Source: a virus. Taken from it: a DNA stretch of 38,125 nucleotides. Of the stretch, positions 1-8,223 are shown piece after piece. The stretch spans positions 1 through 38,125 of IMG/VR virus record IMGVR_UViG_3300025736_000077. One strand, 5' to 3'. How positions within the stretch are numbered: the first letter of the stretch is position 1; each line of letters starts with the position of its first letter. The position numbers and the translations under genes were made by a program. The notes beneath the pieces are model-generated. The model was not told the DNA's origin. It worked only from the letters and a program-made list of their open reading frames with translations, and did no database searches.

Positions 1-184
1 AACCGTCATCGTCCCAGTGGTTTTCTCCACCAATCAAAGAAACAACTTCTTTTAATAGGTTTACTTTTGTCTGCTTTTTAGTCCGCTTAGTTATATCTAT
101 CTCTGAAATATCTACTATTGCTATCAAATCGTCATCAGCACTCGTCTCTAAAGAAGTTAATTGAGTTATTTTTTTACTACTCAT
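1..184 (-). CDS. Tail-fibre protein, N-terminal fragment (second allele)
   Basis: This open frame starts at ATG 184 and runs off the left edge. Its first 61 residues match the start of the 848-residue tail-fibre protein at 37050 except for three substitutions (E to S, T to I and Q to R). The first 54 nt of the window are identical to 36867-36920, and scattered changes follow. It is the same gene seen from a variant genome, cut by the end of the assembly, and not a separate short gene. It probably encodes the virion-anchoring end of the fibre. Confidence 0.85.
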   Translation of the reverse strand, partial: MSSKKITQLTSLETSADDDLIAIVDISEIDITKRTKKQTKVNLLKEVVSLIGGENHWDDDG

Positions 185-192
185 TTTATATT

Positions 193-250
193 CTTGTGGA
201 ATCCTCTATCCTTGACTACTAAGCTAATCTTGGATAAAGGACTCCACAAG
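193..250 (-). promoter_or_regulatory. Covarying hairpin before tail-fibre gene (left allele)
   Basis: Positions 193-211 pair with 232-250 to form a 19-bp stem around a 20-nt loop, ending 8 nt before the fibre ATG. The only non-Watson-Crick pairs are G-U when read as minus-strand RNA; on the plus strand they would be A-C mismatches. This fits an RNA made in the direction of the genes. The right allele at 37059-37116 has the same fold with compensatory changes. No U-run follows, so it is not a plain terminator. A role in translation control or RNA processing is inference. Confidence 0.75.
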
Positions 251-262
251 ATTCACGTGAAT
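251..262. repeat. Perfect 12-bp palindrome
   Basis: ATTCACGTGAAT is self-complementary. It lies between the stop of the receptor-binding candidate and the hairpin. The identical palindrome is at 37117-37128 in the other allele, where similarity between the alleles resumes after the swapped domain. Confidence 0.7.
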
Positions 263-270
263 TAAATTAT

Positions 271-1050
271 TTACCAGCCTGGAGTTATTTCAATCCACTT
301 TATTAAACTAACACCACCTCCACTATTATGGGTTTCTACTATTTTATAATAGTAATCATCTGGAACTACCAATGTTAGCATACCTTTATTCGCCCAACTT
401 AATGTGCCATAACCGCTTCCGTGTGAATTAGCAAATTGACCAACAATATCAGTTGGTGGAGAAACGTTTTCTACTAAAGCACTGGCTATTGCTTCTCCTG
501 CACTTATTCCACTACTACAAGCCACCGTTACTAAAATCATCATTGTCTTACCTGAAGTGTTTTGATAAATAGTATCTATTGCTCTTGAAGCAGTGACATC
601 CTCATAGGTACTATTCTGAATTACTTGGAGAGCTTTTCTCAAGTCTTTGTTGATATATCCTTCTCCTGCTGATTCGTCTGTATCAGTAATCTCTACTTCT
701 CCTGCCCTATGATAAATCTCACATATAGGCATATCGTCTTCTGGGGGAGTTGGTGCTGTTGGGCTATCTGTTTCTGTTCCTGCTGTCACCGCTATCACAC
801 CAGCAGAAGTCATACTAACAACATCTATCCTTGAACTTGCTGAAGGTGCTGTCATCAAAGGAGAATATCCTCCGGCAAACTCAACTTTTGAACCACCCAT
901 ATAGGCAAGCCCTGCGTTTACCATAACCTTAATGGTGCTTGTGCCGTATGCTAAAAGCCACGAAGATGCTACTGCTTCGTCTCTTAAAAAGTTATATTGG
1001 GGAGCTGTCCCTGTATCTCCACCTGAAACTTGTGCGGTTTTTCTTGACAT
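271..1050 (-). CDS. Receptor-binding/tail-tip protein candidate, allele A
   Basis: This 259-residue protein has an N-terminal half (about residues 1-137) nearly identical to the 265-residue protein at 37971-37174. After the shared segment GYINKDLR the two diverge completely. Here the C-terminal part is Ser/Thr/Gly/Val-rich and predicted to be beta-structured, with no catalytic motif seen. It is placed between baseplate-type genes and the long fibre. A conserved anchor with an exchangeable C-terminus is typical of receptor-binding proteins. The exact role is inferred from position and from this pattern. An HNH gene ends 2 nt upstream. Confidence 0.6.
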   Translation of the reverse strand: MSRKTAQVSGGDTGTAPQYNFLRDEAVASSWLLAYGTSTIKVMVNAGLAYMGGSKVEFAGGYSPLMTAPSASSRIDVVSMTSAGVIAVTAGTETDSPTAPTPPEDDMPICEIYHRAGEVEITDTDESAGEGYINKDLRKALQVIQNSTYEDVTASRAIDTIYQNTSGKTMMILVTVACSSGISAGEAIASALVENVSPPTDIVGQFANSHGSGYGTLSWANKGMLTLVVPDDYYYKIVETHNSGGGVSLIKWIEITPGW

Positions 1051-1051
1051 A

Positions 1052-1780
1052 TTATATATTGTTTAAGTTTCTAAAATCTGTGACCTTTGTATATTTAATT
1101 TTATTACAAATTATACAAAGTGGCTGAACATTATCACAACTATTCTTCCCACCTTTTATTAAAGGAATAATATGGTCAACACTTAATATAATTTCTGGTT
1201 CTCTTTTTTTACAAGCCAAACAAGTATAGTTATATTTCTTTTTTATTTCTTCCCATTTTTCAAAAGTTAAATCTCCCTGTGCATTTCGTAAACGAGCTCT
1301 TCTTTTTGAACAGTTAAATCTTTTGTATTCTTTTGTATAAGATAATCCGTGTTTTGTTACACCTTTTCTTATTTTCTCTTTTGTTTTTTCTGAAAGTTTA
1401 TTTCCTTTCAAAGCGATACTATTTGCCTGTCCTATTTTCTTTTTCCAAGTTATTTTTCTTCCTTTCATTTTTTCACTCATTTTCTTTCTTTCTTTGGGAT
1501 TTTCCCATCTTTTTATTTGTGCTTTACGTTGATTCTCTTTATGCCTTTCTGTATGTTTTCCTCCTTTTTTAATATCACGCATAATATCTTTTGTTTCTTG
1601 TGTATGTTTCCAATTTTCAGGATTGCCAGCTCTTGGCTTTCCTAATTTTGCTTTTCGCTGTTTTTTTATATGTTCTACAGTATGTTTTCTTCCAGTATTT
1701 ATCTTGTGTCCCTTTTTAAAACCATAAGTATTTCCCATCTTTGCTTTACTCATTTTAGGATATCTTATTTTCTTTGACAT
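1052..1780 (-). CDS. NUMOD3/HNH homing endonuclease (allele A only)
   Basis: This 242-residue protein starts with several short Lys-rich NUMOD3-like DNA-binding repeats (K-G-x-x-H-T-x-E type, about residues 1-130). It ends in an HNH nuclease domain with CLACK, VDHIIPLIKGGKN and CIICN (about residues 185-230), giving the paired zinc cysteines and the catalytic His. Its ATG follows the stop of the upstream gene by one base, so translation is probably coupled. The gene is absent from the right-hand copy of this locus, a natural empty site. It is expected to cut alleles that lack it and spread by repair. Confidence 0.9.
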   Translation of the reverse strand: MSKKIRYPKMSKAKMGNTYGFKKGHKINTGRKHTVEHIKKQRKAKLGKPRAGNPENWKHTQETKDIMRDIKKGGKHTERHKENQRKAQIKRWENPKERKKMSEKMKGRKITWKKKIGQANSIALKGNKLSEKTKEKIRKGVTKHGLSYTKEYKRFNCSKRRARLRNAQGDLTFEKWEEIKKKYNYTCLACKKREPEIILSVDHIIPLIKGGKNSCDNVQPLCIICNKIKYTKVTDFRNLNNI

Positions 1781-1781
1781 A

Positions 1782-2258
1782 CTACACGTTTGAAAAGTTA
1801 ACTTGGTATTCTACACTTGTATCTTCCCCAACCGATTTCGTATGAGTCGGTGAAATAACACTCCTCGCAAAAAGCTGGTTTCCACAGAAGATTCCAAACT
1901 CCTCATAGTCGTCTTCAGCTAATTCAGCATCAGCTATAAAGAAATCAATCGTTATCTGACTTGTTCCTGTTTCTGTGGCTGTTGCTACTACAATTCCATC
2001 TAAAATAGTATTTCCCAAATCAGTATCATCATCAGTCGCTGCGGTATTATCATCACCAATCTTTGCTTGAGTAATCTTCAGGTCGTAGGTCGTCTCTCCT
2101 ATAAGCCTCTTAGCGAGCAGGTTCATTCCACTCCCCTCATTAAGCACAACCAAGTTCTCATTCCAATCGGATACTCTCAGAACCTTTTTTGTTCCGGCCT
2201 TATAGGTTTTAAACCTAAACTTTCCCTTTATTCCACAATTGTCTTTTAATTTTATCAT
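1782..2258 (-). CDS. Baseplate/tail-tip protein
   Basis: This 158-residue acidic protein has no catalytic motif. It contains a segment (NEGSGMNLLAKRLIG, then a Thr/Asp-rich strand region with KIGDDNTAATDDDTDLGN) of the type found in small phage tail-tip or baseplate proteins downstream of the hub gene. It sits between the hub protein and the receptor-binding candidate. Its last residues differ between alleles: EYQVNFSNV here and EYIINLNNN at the right end. This shows that the HNH insertion boundary falls at its 3' end. The function is assigned by position. Confidence 0.5.
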   Translation of the reverse strand: MIKLKDNCGIKGKFRFKTYKAGTKKVLRVSDWNENLVVLNEGSGMNLLAKRLIGETTYDLKITQAKIGDDNTAATDDDTDLGNTILDGIVVATATETGTSQITIDFFIADAELAEDDYEEFGIFCGNQLFARSVISPTHTKSVGEDTSVEYQVNFSNV

Positions 2259-2261
2259 AAT

Positions 2262-3686
2262 TTAATCAGCCCAGGTAAACATTGACCATACGATAGGTTG
2301 TGTTTCACTATCATCAACCCAGACATATAATTTTGTTGTTGAAGTTGAAATTGCGCCCAGCACATCTAACGCTCCGCAAGAATCATCAAACTGAATCAAT
2401 ATCAGCAGATTATCAGGGTCAAACTCTCTTATCTCTCTGAATCTTATCAAGTCCTGTAATATCTGAATTATGCCTACTGTTCTCATTGTTGCCAGAGTTA
2501 CTGCCCATCGTCCTTTGTCTTTGGCCAGAAGTCTAAACTGGACTCTTTGTATTAAAAATGTTTCATCTATGTTTAATAAATCAGAATCTATTGTTATAAT
2601 TTGTCCGCTTCTTAACCCTGAAGTGTCTGTCTGAAAACTACCCTCTATTAGTCCATCTTTATAAGCGGTCAGTTCTGCTTGGGCATATTCTAATGCCTCT
2701 GCCCGACTCTGAATACTTTTATCTTCCTTAAAATGTTCGTAAACCCCATACTTGGCAATAGACACCGGCTCTGGGATACTTACTATTATTGGAAATAGAG
2801 GAATGCCTGTAACATCAACCTTTTTTGTGGCTGCCGGCTTCGTGCCATCTTTGAACCTTATATACTTTTGTCCATAACTCCAAAAACAATCATAATCCTC
2901 CTCCGCACTTAGAAAATCAACTCCTATTGTGGTGGTTGCCTCCTCATCTTGAACATAAATTGACGGCTTTTCAGCAAACTTATTTGATAAAGGAAATGTT
3001 ATTTGGTCTCCATCAGCAATATATGATTCAGTTCTCTCTATTGCTCTTTCCTCTGCCCCCCTAATAACAACTGTGTTTCTTATTTGACTTAAATCATCTC
3101 TTATCTTTAATGTGTTTTGAAGGTAATTTCCATTAGTATCTGTAATTTCAAAAGGTGCTATATTTACTGTTCTTTCAAAAAAATGAATGTCTTTGTCGTA
3201 ATCAATATACCAAGAATATCCTACTAACTTTGATAACTTATCAAGACATTCAGTCATTGTTAGTCTGTTAAAGACCACCGTTTCTATTTCTGTCGCACAA
3301 CTAACGCTTGTCGTGGCAAAGGTGGTCGCATAAATGCCAACTATATCGCTGATAATAAAATCTACTGTCTTGTCATCATATCTTTCCAAAACCAATTCTC
3401 TATTGATATATTGTGAATAATCAGAACAGACTACATCATAAACTACCATTGTCCCTGCCTGGATTGATTTATTTACTTCTATTATTACTCCACCGAACTC
3501 TTTAACAGCATCTATATTTAAAATAACTTCCTGATTTATTGCTGGTACAAATCCTGTGCTCCCATACTTCTGAATACTAAACCTTAAAGTGTCTTTTTGC
3601 TCGTTTATGTTATCTTCTTTCAATAAGCTATCAGCAATAATATCAGCTGTTTTATCAACAGAATCAACTAATAATTCAATATCCAT
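2262..3686 (-). CDS. Tail-tip hub protein (gp27-like candidate)
   Basis: This 474-residue protein is encoded directly after the tape measure, overlapping its stop by one base. The N-terminal third is a beta-rich domain beginning DIELLVDSVDKTADI. The middle has KIRDDLSQIRNTVVIRGAEE, a pattern common in phage tail hub and tail-protein families. The rest is mixed beta with SIQSRAEALEYAQAEL, a helix also common in these proteins. It probably forms the central ring at the tail tip. The family assignment rests on position and general pattern, not on a diagnostic active site. Confidence 0.6.
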   Translation of the reverse strand: MDIELLVDSVDKTADIIADSLLKEDNINEQKDTLRFSIQKYGSTGFVPAINQEVILNIDAVKEFGGVIIEVNKSIQAGTMVVYDVVCSDYSQYINRELVLERYDDKTVDFIISDIVGIYATTFATTSVSCATEIETVVFNRLTMTECLDKLSKLVGYSWYIDYDKDIHFFERTVNIAPFEITDTNGNYLQNTLKIRDDLSQIRNTVVIRGAEERAIERTESYIADGDQITFPLSNKFAEKPSIYVQDEEATTTIGVDFLSAEEDYDCFWSYGQKYIRFKDGTKPAATKKVDVTGIPLFPIIVSIPEPVSIAKYGVYEHFKEDKSIQSRAEALEYAQAELTAYKDGLIEGSFQTDTSGLRSGQIITIDSDLLNIDETFLIQRVQFRLLAKDKGRWAVTLATMRTVGIIQILQDLIRFREIREFDPDNLLILIQFDDSCGALDVLGAISTSTTKLYVWVDDSETQPIVWSMFTWAD

Positions 3687-5161
3687 TATATTTTAATATT
3701 TCTTTTTAATTCATCGGCAATTTGTCTTCCGAACATTACTCCTGCTTCTCTGTCAAGATAGTTTCCTCCCATTATATTAACTGTGATTGCTCCTGCTCCT
3801 CCTCCTGCTGGGATTACTGTTTCTCCTTTGTGCAATAGATAAGGTTTTGTTTCAGGGATATATCCACCTTGCTGACGACCTTCTAACTTGCTATACATCC
3901 AATCGCCTGCCTTACCTGCCTGCTCTCCAGCCCATTTTGCCCCTGATTTTACTGCCTCATAAGCGTCTAAAAGTGGCTGTATTTTATTCATAAGAGCATC
4001 AATAGCATCAGTCCAAATTAGTTTAATTCCTTTCCAAGTATCACTAAAATACTTTTCAATGCTATCCCAAACCTCTACTATTTTGTCTTTCAATTCTCGC
4101 CAGGTATCTTTTAACATTTCCGATACCTCAGCCCAATTTTTGTAAAGATTATATCCGGCTAATATCAAAGCAACTATAAGTAAAGTAATAATTCCTATCG
4201 GACTAGCTATAAAAGCAATAGCACCTCCCAATAATCCAACTCCTGTTATTATTGCTGGTAAGATTAAACCCAATCCCCCAATCACTGCTACCAATCCAGC
4301 AATACCGGCTGCCACAATAATTATAGTTTTAGTTAATTCTGGATTCTTTTCAATCCAAGCACCCAATTTTTCTACAACAGGCATTGCCTTATCAATAATT
4401 GATTTCATTATTGGAATAAAAACAGTTCCAATACTTTCTGACAATTCTTTTGTTCTTTCTTTCAATACTCTTTGCTGATTAGCTACCGAGTCAGCTGTCC
4501 GAGCATAGTCCCCCATAGCGTTTTTGCTTTGCTCAGTTATCATCTGTAATGTAATTTCTGCTCTGGCCTGCATCAACGCCATACCAGCTAACTCTTCTTT
4601 TCCTTCTGCTGCCAATCTGGTTTTAATATCTTCTTCTTTAATAACTACACCTAACTCCTTTAAGGATTCTCTTTCACCAAGTAATCCTTTTGTCATAATT
4701 CTACTTGCTCTGGCCGCACCTCCTTGAAGATTAGTAAAAGAGGCAAGGTCTATTGCCATTTTCTGTGTCTTTTCAGACATAATTAGTGCCTCATCTCCGG
4801 TCATTCCGAGACCCGTTAAAAGGTCACCAGTAGAAGACAAAAGGTCTTCCGCAGAACTTTGAGCAAGACCCCAATTGTCTCTCAGGTTTTTAGCAACTTC
4901 ATCTGCCTTGTCGCCTACATCACCAAAAACAACATCAAACTTATTAAATATCTCTTGGGCATCTACCGCTGATTGAGTTGCCTTAAAAACACCAACACTT
5001 ATGGCTGCAAAGGCGGCAGTTCCAATTAGGGCCATCTTTTGGAAGGTTGGCTTTAATGTTTTCAGTTTGCCCTGAAGACCATCAACATTGCCCTTCACTT
5101 TTTTAAAAGCAGCATCGGTTCGGTTCTGGGCATCTATGATAAATTGAAGTTTCTCGGCCAT
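3686..5161 (-). CDS. Tape measure protein
   Basis: This 491-residue protein is short for this family. The N-terminal half is helical and Ala/Gln/Lys-rich (about 1-275). A strongly hydrophobic block with several predicted membrane-type segments follows (about 278-345, rich in Ile, Gly, Leu and Ala). Next are Trp-containing helices (NWAEVSEM, DTWRELKDK, DTWKGIKLIW) and a C-terminal piece with GGYIPETKPYLLHKGETVIP, seen at the end of many tape measures. It follows the frameshifted chaperone, the usual order. The modest length implies a short tail. ATG 5161 follows the chaperone stop closely. Confidence 0.9.
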   Translation of the reverse strand: MAEKLQFIIDAQNRTDAAFKKVKGNVDGLQGKLKTLKPTFQKMALIGTAAFAAISVGVFKATQSAVDAQEIFNKFDVVFGDVGDKADEVAKNLRDNWGLAQSSAEDLLSSTGDLLTGLGMTGDEALIMSEKTQKMAIDLASFTNLQGGAARASRIMTKGLLGERESLKELGVVIKEEDIKTRLAAEGKEELAGMALMQARAEITLQMITEQSKNAMGDYARTADSVANQQRVLKERTKELSESIGTVFIPIMKSIIDKAMPVVEKLGAWIEKNPELTKTIIIVAAGIAGLVAVIGGLGLILPAIITGVGLLGGAIAFIASPIGIITLLIVALILAGYNLYKNWAEVSEMLKDTWRELKDKIVEVWDSIEKYFSDTWKGIKLIWTDAIDALMNKIQPLLDAYEAVKSGAKWAGEQAGKAGDWMYSKLEGRQQGGYIPETKPYLLHKGETVIPAGGGAGAITVNIMGGNYLDREAGVMFGRQIADELKRNIKI

Positions 5162-5167
5162 TTATCT

Positions 5168-5404
5168 TCACTTAGTTATTTTTCTTATATTGTCGCTATC
5201 TATCTGTAATTTATCTTTTAATAAATTAATAAACCACACTGGTTGTGCCATATATTCTTGGTATGTCCAGCCCATCTCTTGGCAAATAGACACTGTCTGC
5301 ATTTTAGGATATAACTTTCCTAATCTATACCATCTTCTTTCTTTGAGACGGGCTTCGTAAAATCTATACCACTCACTATGTTTTCTACCTCTTTCAAAAT
5401 AAAC
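5168..5404 (-). CDS. Tail assembly chaperone, -1 frame extension (gpGT-like)
   Basis: A -1 frame relative to the gene at 5673-5320 is open from 5404 to a TGA at 5168. It encodes about 78 residues, including SEWYRFYEARLKERRWYRLG, ICQEMGWTYQEYM and PVWFINLLKDKL. It has no start of its own and lies exactly between the first chaperone gene and the tape measure. Siphophages usually make a fused product here by programmed -1 frameshifting. The overlap with the 0 frame is 5320-5404. A run of A-rich Lys codons near 5345 could be the slip site, but no perfect X-XXY-YYZ heptamer was found. Confidence 0.7.
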   Translation of the reverse strand, partial: VYFERGRKHSEWYRFYEARLKERRWYRLGKLYPKMQTVSICQEMGWTYQEYMAQPVWFINLLKDKLQIDSDNIRKITK

Positions 5405-5673
5405 TTATAGTCAACTTTTGGCATTGTTCTAATCCTTTTCCAAATGTCTCCTTCTTTTTTGTCAACTTTTAATACTACAACATTAACCGCTATCTCAGTG
5501 GATTTTTTCATTGCTTCACCAATGTTTATGTCAGCATTTCCCTGCCCAAGTGCGTTTATTTTGAACTTCACGTCTGTAATGGGAGCTTCAATTTTATCTC
5601 CTTCCTCTCCTGAAATCCATTCTTTTAATTCAATTTCCACTCCCATTTTCGGGGTCTTGATTATTTTATTCAT
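5320..5673 (-). CDS. Tail assembly chaperone, short form (gpG-like)
   Basis: This 117-residue protein lies between the tail tube gene and the tape measure, where lambda-type phages carry gpG. It is charged and has no membrane segment, and its last ~28 codons overlap an open -1 frame that continues to 5168. It is expected to coat the tape measure during tail assembly, with the frameshifted longer form made at a lower rate. The start ATG at 5673 is 2 nt after the tail tube stop. Confidence 0.7.
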   Translation of the reverse strand: MNKIIKTPKMGVEIELKEWISGEEGDKIEAPITDVKFKINALGQGNADINIGEAMKKSTEIAVNVVVLKVDKKEGDIWKRIRTMPKVDYKFILKEVENIVSGIDFTKPVSKKEDGID

Positions 5674-5677
5674 AGTC

Positions 5678-6610
5678 TTAATACGAACTTACACTATTTT
5701 CAACAGATATACTTATAGTTGATGTAGTCGCAGAATCATATTCTGCGATAAAGTTAATCGTTTCCTGAGAAATATCATCATTAGGAGTGTCTATCTCTAA
5801 AGGATCTACTCTAAACTGCGGTATGGTAATAGTTATTTTATGGGTCGCCTTTGAGAACACTACAGAAAGCGCTTGTTTCGTCAAATCCCTAAAAGCATTC
5901 CTCTGAGTCGTACTTTCAAAGTCAATTACTATACTCCCATTAACATTGAAGTTCTTGGAAACAATCTTATCTACATCATTGTCATTCGGAGCATACTTCA
6001 CTTCTGCATTGTTGTTTATATTCAGAGTAAACTCTCTGATTGTTAGAGTAGAAGTCGTGCTATCGTTTGTCAGCTCCACATAAGCATTCTTAAAAGTAAA
6101 TAGCTCCAAATCTACATAGGTTGGGGTGTCTGCCTCAACCGTTGGGTATTTTGAGAGTATATCTACCGCAATCTTGGCAACATCATCGGCAAAAGTTAGC
6201 GCTAAAGTATTAACCACCGAATAGGGAAACTTAATTTCATCTACGCCCCTGTTTCTATAAATGGTCGCTGTTAGTGGCTGATTATTAGCTTTTCTTGAAA
6301 TAGTGTGAACCTCTAAATTACCGGACGAGGTTGAATCTATACTTCCAAGAGCAAGAGCAAACCAATAAGGAGCTGTTTTTGGGTCAAGCACAACCTCAAT
6401 TGACCCTTCACCCCACTTTTTTCCTTCTACTGAATCGTTCCCCTGTTCATCTCGCATTCCTTTTGCTGCAACATCAGCAATCGGAGTGTGCTTCCCGATA
6501 AGGTTGCAAGAAAGGTAAGGAATAAAAGCATCAATGGCAGTAGTTGTTCCCTCAGATCCAGCAGTTTCAAGACCGATCCCTAATGCTCCTCTTCTTCCTA
6601 TGTCGCTCAT
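5678..6610 (-). CDS. Major tail tube protein
   Basis: This 310-residue protein starts at MSDIGRRGALGIG (ATG 6610). An upstream in-frame ATG at 6631 would lie deeper inside the preceding gene. It is beta-rich with a segment GNLEVHTISRKANNQPLTAT and long Thr/Asn/Ile strands in the second half. The sequence GLETAGSEGTTT followed by AFIPYLSCNL near the start is typical of tail tube proteins in siphophages. Its place just before the tail chaperone pair supports the call. It overlaps the end of the preceding gene by 44 nt. Confidence 0.75.
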   Translation of the reverse strand: MSDIGRRGALGIGLETAGSEGTTTAIDAFIPYLSCNLIGKHTPIADVAAKGMRDEQGNDSVEGKKWGEGSIEVVLDPKTAPYWFALALGSIDSTSSGNLEVHTISRKANNQPLTATIYRNRGVDEIKFPYSVVNTLALTFADDVAKIAVDILSKYPTVEADTPTYVDLELFTFKNAYVELTNDSTTSTLTIREFTLNINNNAEVKYAPNDNDVDKIVSKNFNVNGSIVIDFESTTQRNAFRDLTKQALSVVFSKATHKITITIPQFRVDPLEIDTPNDDISQETINFIAEYDSATTSTISISVENSVSSY

Positions 6611-6779
6611 CTTTTTCTTTCTCGTCTTCAATCTCTGGCTTAGTATCAGAAACTTTAACGAAATTATTATTTAGTAATAACTTATTGCCTACTTCGTTGG
6701 ACACCTCTCGTATTTCCCCGACCGACCAACTTGTTTCGGGGTGTGGAGTCCAGCAGGCGATATTTGATTTTATCTTCAT
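6567..6779 (-). CDS. Small protein before tail tube gene
   Basis: This 70-residue protein starts MKIKSNIACWTPHPETSW, with a mixed N-terminal half and a very charged tail (EIEDEKEKDERHRKKRSIRD). The tail is encoded by the stretch that overlaps the start of the tail tube gene. Family unknown. The ATG is preceded, 23 nt upstream, by the AAAGGTCG element found before four other genes. Position suggests a tail or head-tail accessory role. Confidence 0.55.
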   Translation of the reverse strand: MKIKSNIACWTPHPETSWSVGEIREVSNEVGNKLLLNNNFVKVSDTKPEIEDEKEKDERHRKKRSIRDRS

Positions 6780-6808
6780 TTTTTTACTTAGTATTAGTTT
6801 AACGACCT

Positions 6809-7249
6809 TTAAAGCGTTATTGTTTCTAATGTTTGTATTTTTAGGAGAATTTTCAGCATTATTCTTGTGTTATTTTCCACATAACTTTTCATTGTTTCAA
6901 CAGGCATAACTCTTAAAACATCGCTCAATCCTACATCATTATCATTTCTAAATGCCTCATTAATAGAATAAGCCCTTGCTTCTGCTGTCGCTTCTGCATC
7001 TGCCCTTCCTTTGAAATCCTCAAGTTTCTCCTGAATAAGATTAATCTCAAAAGTATATTCAACTAAATCCTGCGTATTACTGTGAACTTCTGAAGTATCA
7101 CCCAGATAATTTATAAAACAATAGGGATATCCTGTCGGCTTATTCTCAGGATAATTATAAACAACAACTATAGTCCTCGTTCCATCGTCAGCTACAATGG
7201 CTTCAAGAATGCCCTTAATTTTACCTTTAATTGTAACTATATCACTCAT
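6809..7249 (-). CDS. Tail terminator-like protein
   Basis: This 146-residue protein lies between a gp10-like tail component and the tail tube gene, where tail terminators (gpU type) usually lie. It has an alternating beta/alpha pattern, including YPYCFINYLGDTSEVHSNTQ followed by EYTFEINLIQE, similar to small phage proteins that cap the tail tube. It overlaps the upstream gene by 4 nt. The function comes from gene order and fold pattern, and no catalytic motif is present. Confidence 0.6.
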   Translation of the reverse strand: MSDIVTIKGKIKGILEAIVADDGTRTIVVVYNYPENKPTGYPYCFINYLGDTSEVHSNTQDLVEYTFEINLIQEKLEDFKGRADAEATAEARAYSINEAFRNDNDVGLSDVLRVMPVETMKSYVENNTRIMLKILLKIQTLETITL

Positions 7250-7605
7250 CTTTTAATTATGTTTTGAATAGCCTCTTTAAAATATCTTTGAATATTAGAT
7301 TTCATTGTTTTAATAGCCCTTGCCATAAATGGTCTTGCTCTCATTTTATAAGTTCCTTCGTGAACATGAATAGCATATCTCACGCCGGCAATAACTTCTC
7401 CCGATAGTTCGCTTCTATATGTTCTACTATTTATTGATGTTCTCATTAGCCCTGTATCAACAGGAGAGTTTATCTTTGTTTGTCTTTCAACACTTAAAAC
7501 TGACTTTTTAACAGCTTTGTTTAGTTCTTCCCTCATTTTGGTTGGTCTAGTCTTTAAGAATCTGTCTATCTCATCTATATTTTTAATTTTTATTGAAATC
7601 TCCAT
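7246..7605 (-). CDS. HK97 gp10-like tail/head-tail component
   Basis: This 119-residue protein has the recognisable pattern of the HK97 gp10 family: an N-terminal helix with VERQTKINSPVDTGLMRTSI, then GEVIAGVRYAIHVHEGT and ARPFMARAI. The motif spacing PVDTG...YA..VHEGT...RPF fits this family well. It takes part in joining heads and tails. Its ATG overlaps the stop region of an inserted HNH gene, so it is probably coupled to that reading frame now. Confidence 0.85.
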   Translation of the reverse strand: MEISIKIKNIDEIDRFLKTRPTKMREELNKAVKKSVLSVERQTKINSPVDTGLMRTSINSRTYRSELSGEVIAGVRYAIHVHEGTYKMRARPFMARAIKTMKSNIQRYFKEAIQNIIKR

Positions 7606-8219
7606 TATTTTGTAAGTAAAAATTCTTCTAATTGTTCTTTTGTATTATTTCTTTGTCCATATTTTTTGTGGAAATCTTTATGGGCTTTTTCTGAAAAAGT
7701 AATCCCGTTATCTATGGCAAATCGTAATTCAATATATTCTGCAAAATTCTGAAGATGATGAGGATTTAATTTTCCGCCCCTTATACCACTTTTCTGACAA
7801 GTCCAGTTATCTCGGGCAAATACTGCCTCACGCCACAAACGAAATTCTATACCATTTCTAATCTTATGATTTATTGGTGATACTCCTCCTTTCCAATTTG
7901 ACCCATTTTCTCCTCTATTTCTTCCACTTATTTTATTTCTTGTTTCTAACGAATGATGTTTTCCCAGCATTCCACTTGGTTTTCCTTTTAAAGATTTACT
8001 TATTTTTGTCCCCCATAGTACTTCTCTACCCTTTCGTATTCTACTCATCTTTTTTCTTGTTTCCTCTGATAATTTTCTTCCTTTCATCCATTTTCCAACA
8101 CCAACTTTCTTATGAGTTTCACTTATCTTTTTTTTATGTTCTTCTGATAATTTCCTACCCTTACAAGCTATACTTAGTTTTATTTTTGTCTCATCTGTAT
8201 GATGTGTTCCTTTTAACAT
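7605..8219 (-). CDS. NUMOD3/HNH homing endonuclease
   Basis: This 204-residue protein has about five NUMOD3-like repeats in the first 115 residues (KGRKLSEEHKKKIS, KGRKLSEETRKKMS, LGKHHSLETRNKIS and similar). An NGSNWKGGVSP linker follows, then an HNH-type domain with FARDNWTCQKSGIRGGKLNPHH and KAHKDFHKKYG. The second Cys of the first zinc pair is Ser, as in a subset of this family. It is a free-standing gene placed between head-tail connector genes and overlapping the next start. It is probably a mobile endonuclease that moved into the structural operon. Confidence 0.9.
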   Translation of the reverse strand: MLKGTHHTDETKIKLSIACKGRKLSEEHKKKISETHKKVGVGKWMKGRKLSEETRKKMSRIRKGREVLWGTKISKSLKGKPSGMLGKHHSLETRNKISGRNRGENGSNWKGGVSPINHKIRNGIEFRLWREAVFARDNWTCQKSGIRGGKLNPHHLQNFAEYIELRFAIDNGITFSEKAHKDFHKKYGQRNNTKEQLEEFLLTK

Positions 8220-8223
8220 ATAA

